From CAZAOY01 sp964486925 (GTDB taxonomy: Bacteria > Bacillota > Clostridia > Oscillospirales > Ruminococcaceae), in contig CAZAOY010000011.1 of assembly GCA_964486925.1 (NCBI GenBank), positions 1-51,782 of the forward strand: 51,782 nt of DNA, given 5' to 3'. Position numbers and translations under genes: made by a program. Below are positions 50,666-51,782 of the stretch, piece after piece (positions within the stretch are counted from its first letter, which is position 1; each line of letters starts with the position of its first letter). Under the pieces are notes generated by a model, which made no database searches, was not told the origin of the DNA, and was given only the letters and a program-made list of their open reading frames with translations.

Positions 50666-51757
50666 CTATTCAAATGTCACTGACGCTTCTTTTTCGTGTG
50701 ATTCAAAGCAAGCTTCGATAAACTTTAACACCCTCATAGCCTGAGCGTGGGTAACAATCTGTGTTGCATTGCCCTTTACACATTCAACTATATTTAGATA
50801 GTATTCAGCTAGGTCAGCCGGTACATCAGGAAGTTCAGTGGTAACTATTGTATCCTCCGTACGAGGTGCCATAGTTTTGGTTAAACCGTTTGCCGCTCTA
50901 ATTGGAGTAACATCCTTTTCATCCCAGTTTGTAACCTTTACTATCTTACCGTTAAGCTCCCAGTCGTTTATTACTACAGAACCAAGGTCACCTAACATAT
51001 ACCAGCGAGGTAGCTCGATAAAGTTGCTTGTACCAACCTCAAGAAGTGCCACAAGTCCGCTTTCAAAGGTTATTGTTAGCTTAAATCCATCATCTACTTC
51101 AAAATTTGTTACATTTGTTAGCCTACAGTAGAGTGATTTAATCTTTTCAGGTACCATCATTAGTATCTGATCGATAATATGAACACCCCAGTCTAGCACC
51201 ATTCCGCCACCATGACTTTTTATACCACGCCAGTCACCAGGGATACCACGTGATCCATGTACACGTGACTCGATACAGTACACGTCCCCGATAATCTTGT
51301 TATCAAAGATATGCTTAATGGTAAGGTAATCCTTATCCCAACGCCTATTTTGGTGTACTGTAAACAGCTTTCCTGTTGCGTTAGCAGTGTCGATCATCTC
51401 TTGTAGTTCAGTAGTATCCATAGCCACAGGCTTTTCGCTAATAACATTCTTGCCCGCCTTCATCGCCTTTACGGCAATCTCTTTATGGACATCATTTGGA
51501 GTTGCTATTAATACAACATCTATCTCCTCATCAGAAAGCAGAGCTTCAAGACTATCATATGCAATTATACCCTTATCTCTTGCAAACTGCTGTCTATCCT
51601 CTTTAATATCAAAAGAACCCTTAACCTCAATCCCAGGAATACCATTGCTATTGCTTACATCCTTGTACCAGACGCCTTCCCCGGATATCCACTCCCTATG
51701 CCAATTTCCCATACCACCTAACCCAACTATGGCAAGCTGCACTGTATTATCTTTCAT
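50666..51757 (-). CDS. Gfo/Idh/MocA family oxidoreductase
   Basis: This 363-residue NAD(P)-dependent sugar or inositol dehydrogenase-like enzyme has a Rossmann fold (VGLGGMGNWH, 11-20), the EKPVA motif with Lys109, and DWGVHIIDQILM for the catalytic Asp-x-x-x-His-type site in the C-terminal domain. AAAAGGAG lies 7-8 nt before the ATG. The gene is complete and ends at its own terminator. Substrate unknown; the upstream neighbour lies outside the window. Confidence 0.9.
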   Translation of the reverse strand: MKDNTVQLAIVGLGGMGNWHREWISGEGVWYKDVSNSNGIPGIEVKGSFDIKEDRQQFARDKGIIAYDSLEALLSDEEIDVVLIATPNDVHKEIAVKAMKAGKNVISEKPVAMDTTELQEMIDTANATGKLFTVHQNRRWDKDYLTIKHIFDNKIIGDVYCIESRVHGSRGIPGDWRGIKSHGGGMVLDWGVHIIDQILMMVPEKIKSLYCRLTNVTNFEVDDGFKLTITFESGLVALLEVGTSNFIELPRWYMLGDLGSVVINDWELNGKIVKVTNWDEKDVTPIRAANGLTKTMAPRTEDTIVTTELPDVPADLAEYYLNIVECVKGNATQIVTHAQAMRVLKFIEACFESHEKEASVTFE

Positions 51758-51782
51758 TATAAATTCTCCTTTTACTTTAAAA

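Noticed and set aside
50876..50890. Third copy of the 62-nt leader (CTCCGTACGAG occurs here)
   Set aside because: Only 11 bases match, and they lie inside the coding sequence of the Gfo/Idh/MocA gene; the rest of the element is missing.

Overview
This window reads as a chromosome segment of a low-to-moderate GC Gram-positive bacterium of the class Clostridia, probably from an anaerobic gut-type lineage. The evidence is strong AGGAGG-type ribosome binding sites, sigma-A promoters with TTGACA/TATAAT boxes, a T-box leader, lipoprotein signal peptides, and an F-type ATP synthase whose c subunit carries the sodium-binding residues known from Ilyobacter-type enzymes. A run of exactly 100 N at 50443-50542 marks a scaffold join, so this is a draft assembly or metagenome bin. 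No tRNA, rRNA, insertion sequence, prophage or CRISPR array was seen.

Layout. 1-605 is a non-coding leader region with serial hairpins (two candidate structured RNAs) ahead of a mutS2-like gene that lacks the Smr nuclease domain. An ABC-2 exporter (ATPase plus two permeases) follows without a gap. 5387-8997 (minus) is an envelope cluster: SGNH hydrolase, DUF4358-like lipoprotein and two unrecognised membrane proteins. A 51-residue orphan gene with its own promoter and a perfect palindrome follows. 9369-12763 (minus) holds tatD, metG and a YczE-type membrane protein whose leader is an AT-rich minisatellite. A lone ABC exporter half lies at 12930-14675. 14823-22050 (minus) is the complete ATP synthase operon (I, a, c, an extra truncated b-like protein, b, delta, alpha, gamma, beta, epsilon).

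22362-24275 is an ABC exporter behind a 16-codon leader peptide with competing hairpins, which looks like a translation attenuator. 24314-33486 (minus) carries an MFS transporter, an AAC(3)-family acetyltransferase, a second YczE protein, a LacI regulator, a glycogen debranching enzyme, a uroporphyrinogen decarboxylase-like protein and a TrpB2-type tryptophan synthase beta chain under a Trp T-box. 34120-46290 (plus) is a long housekeeping run: dCMP deaminase (perfect sigma-A promoter with a perfect Fur-type box), comFC, prmA, an amino-acid permease, folC, a cation diffusion facilitator, a D-Ala-D-Ala dipeptidase, pth, mfd and metA. The end holds dusB, a PrsA/SurA-like lipoprotein, beta-phosphoglucomutase, a PIG-L deacetylase, a roughly 100-bp tandem repeat broken by the gap, and a Gfo/Idh/MocA oxidoreductase.

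The most unusual signals are: (1) a 62-nt intercistronic leader, 54/62 identical and without gaps, directly before atpD and before comFC; (2) the four-segment leader-peptide attenuator before the ABC exporter; (3) the truncated b-subunit-like protein with a Thr/Cys pentapeptide repeat tail inside the atp operon; (4) a perfect 7-1-7 Fur-type box at the promoter of a dCMP deaminase operon; and (5) two tandem-repeat arrays that multiply extended -10-like promoter sequences.
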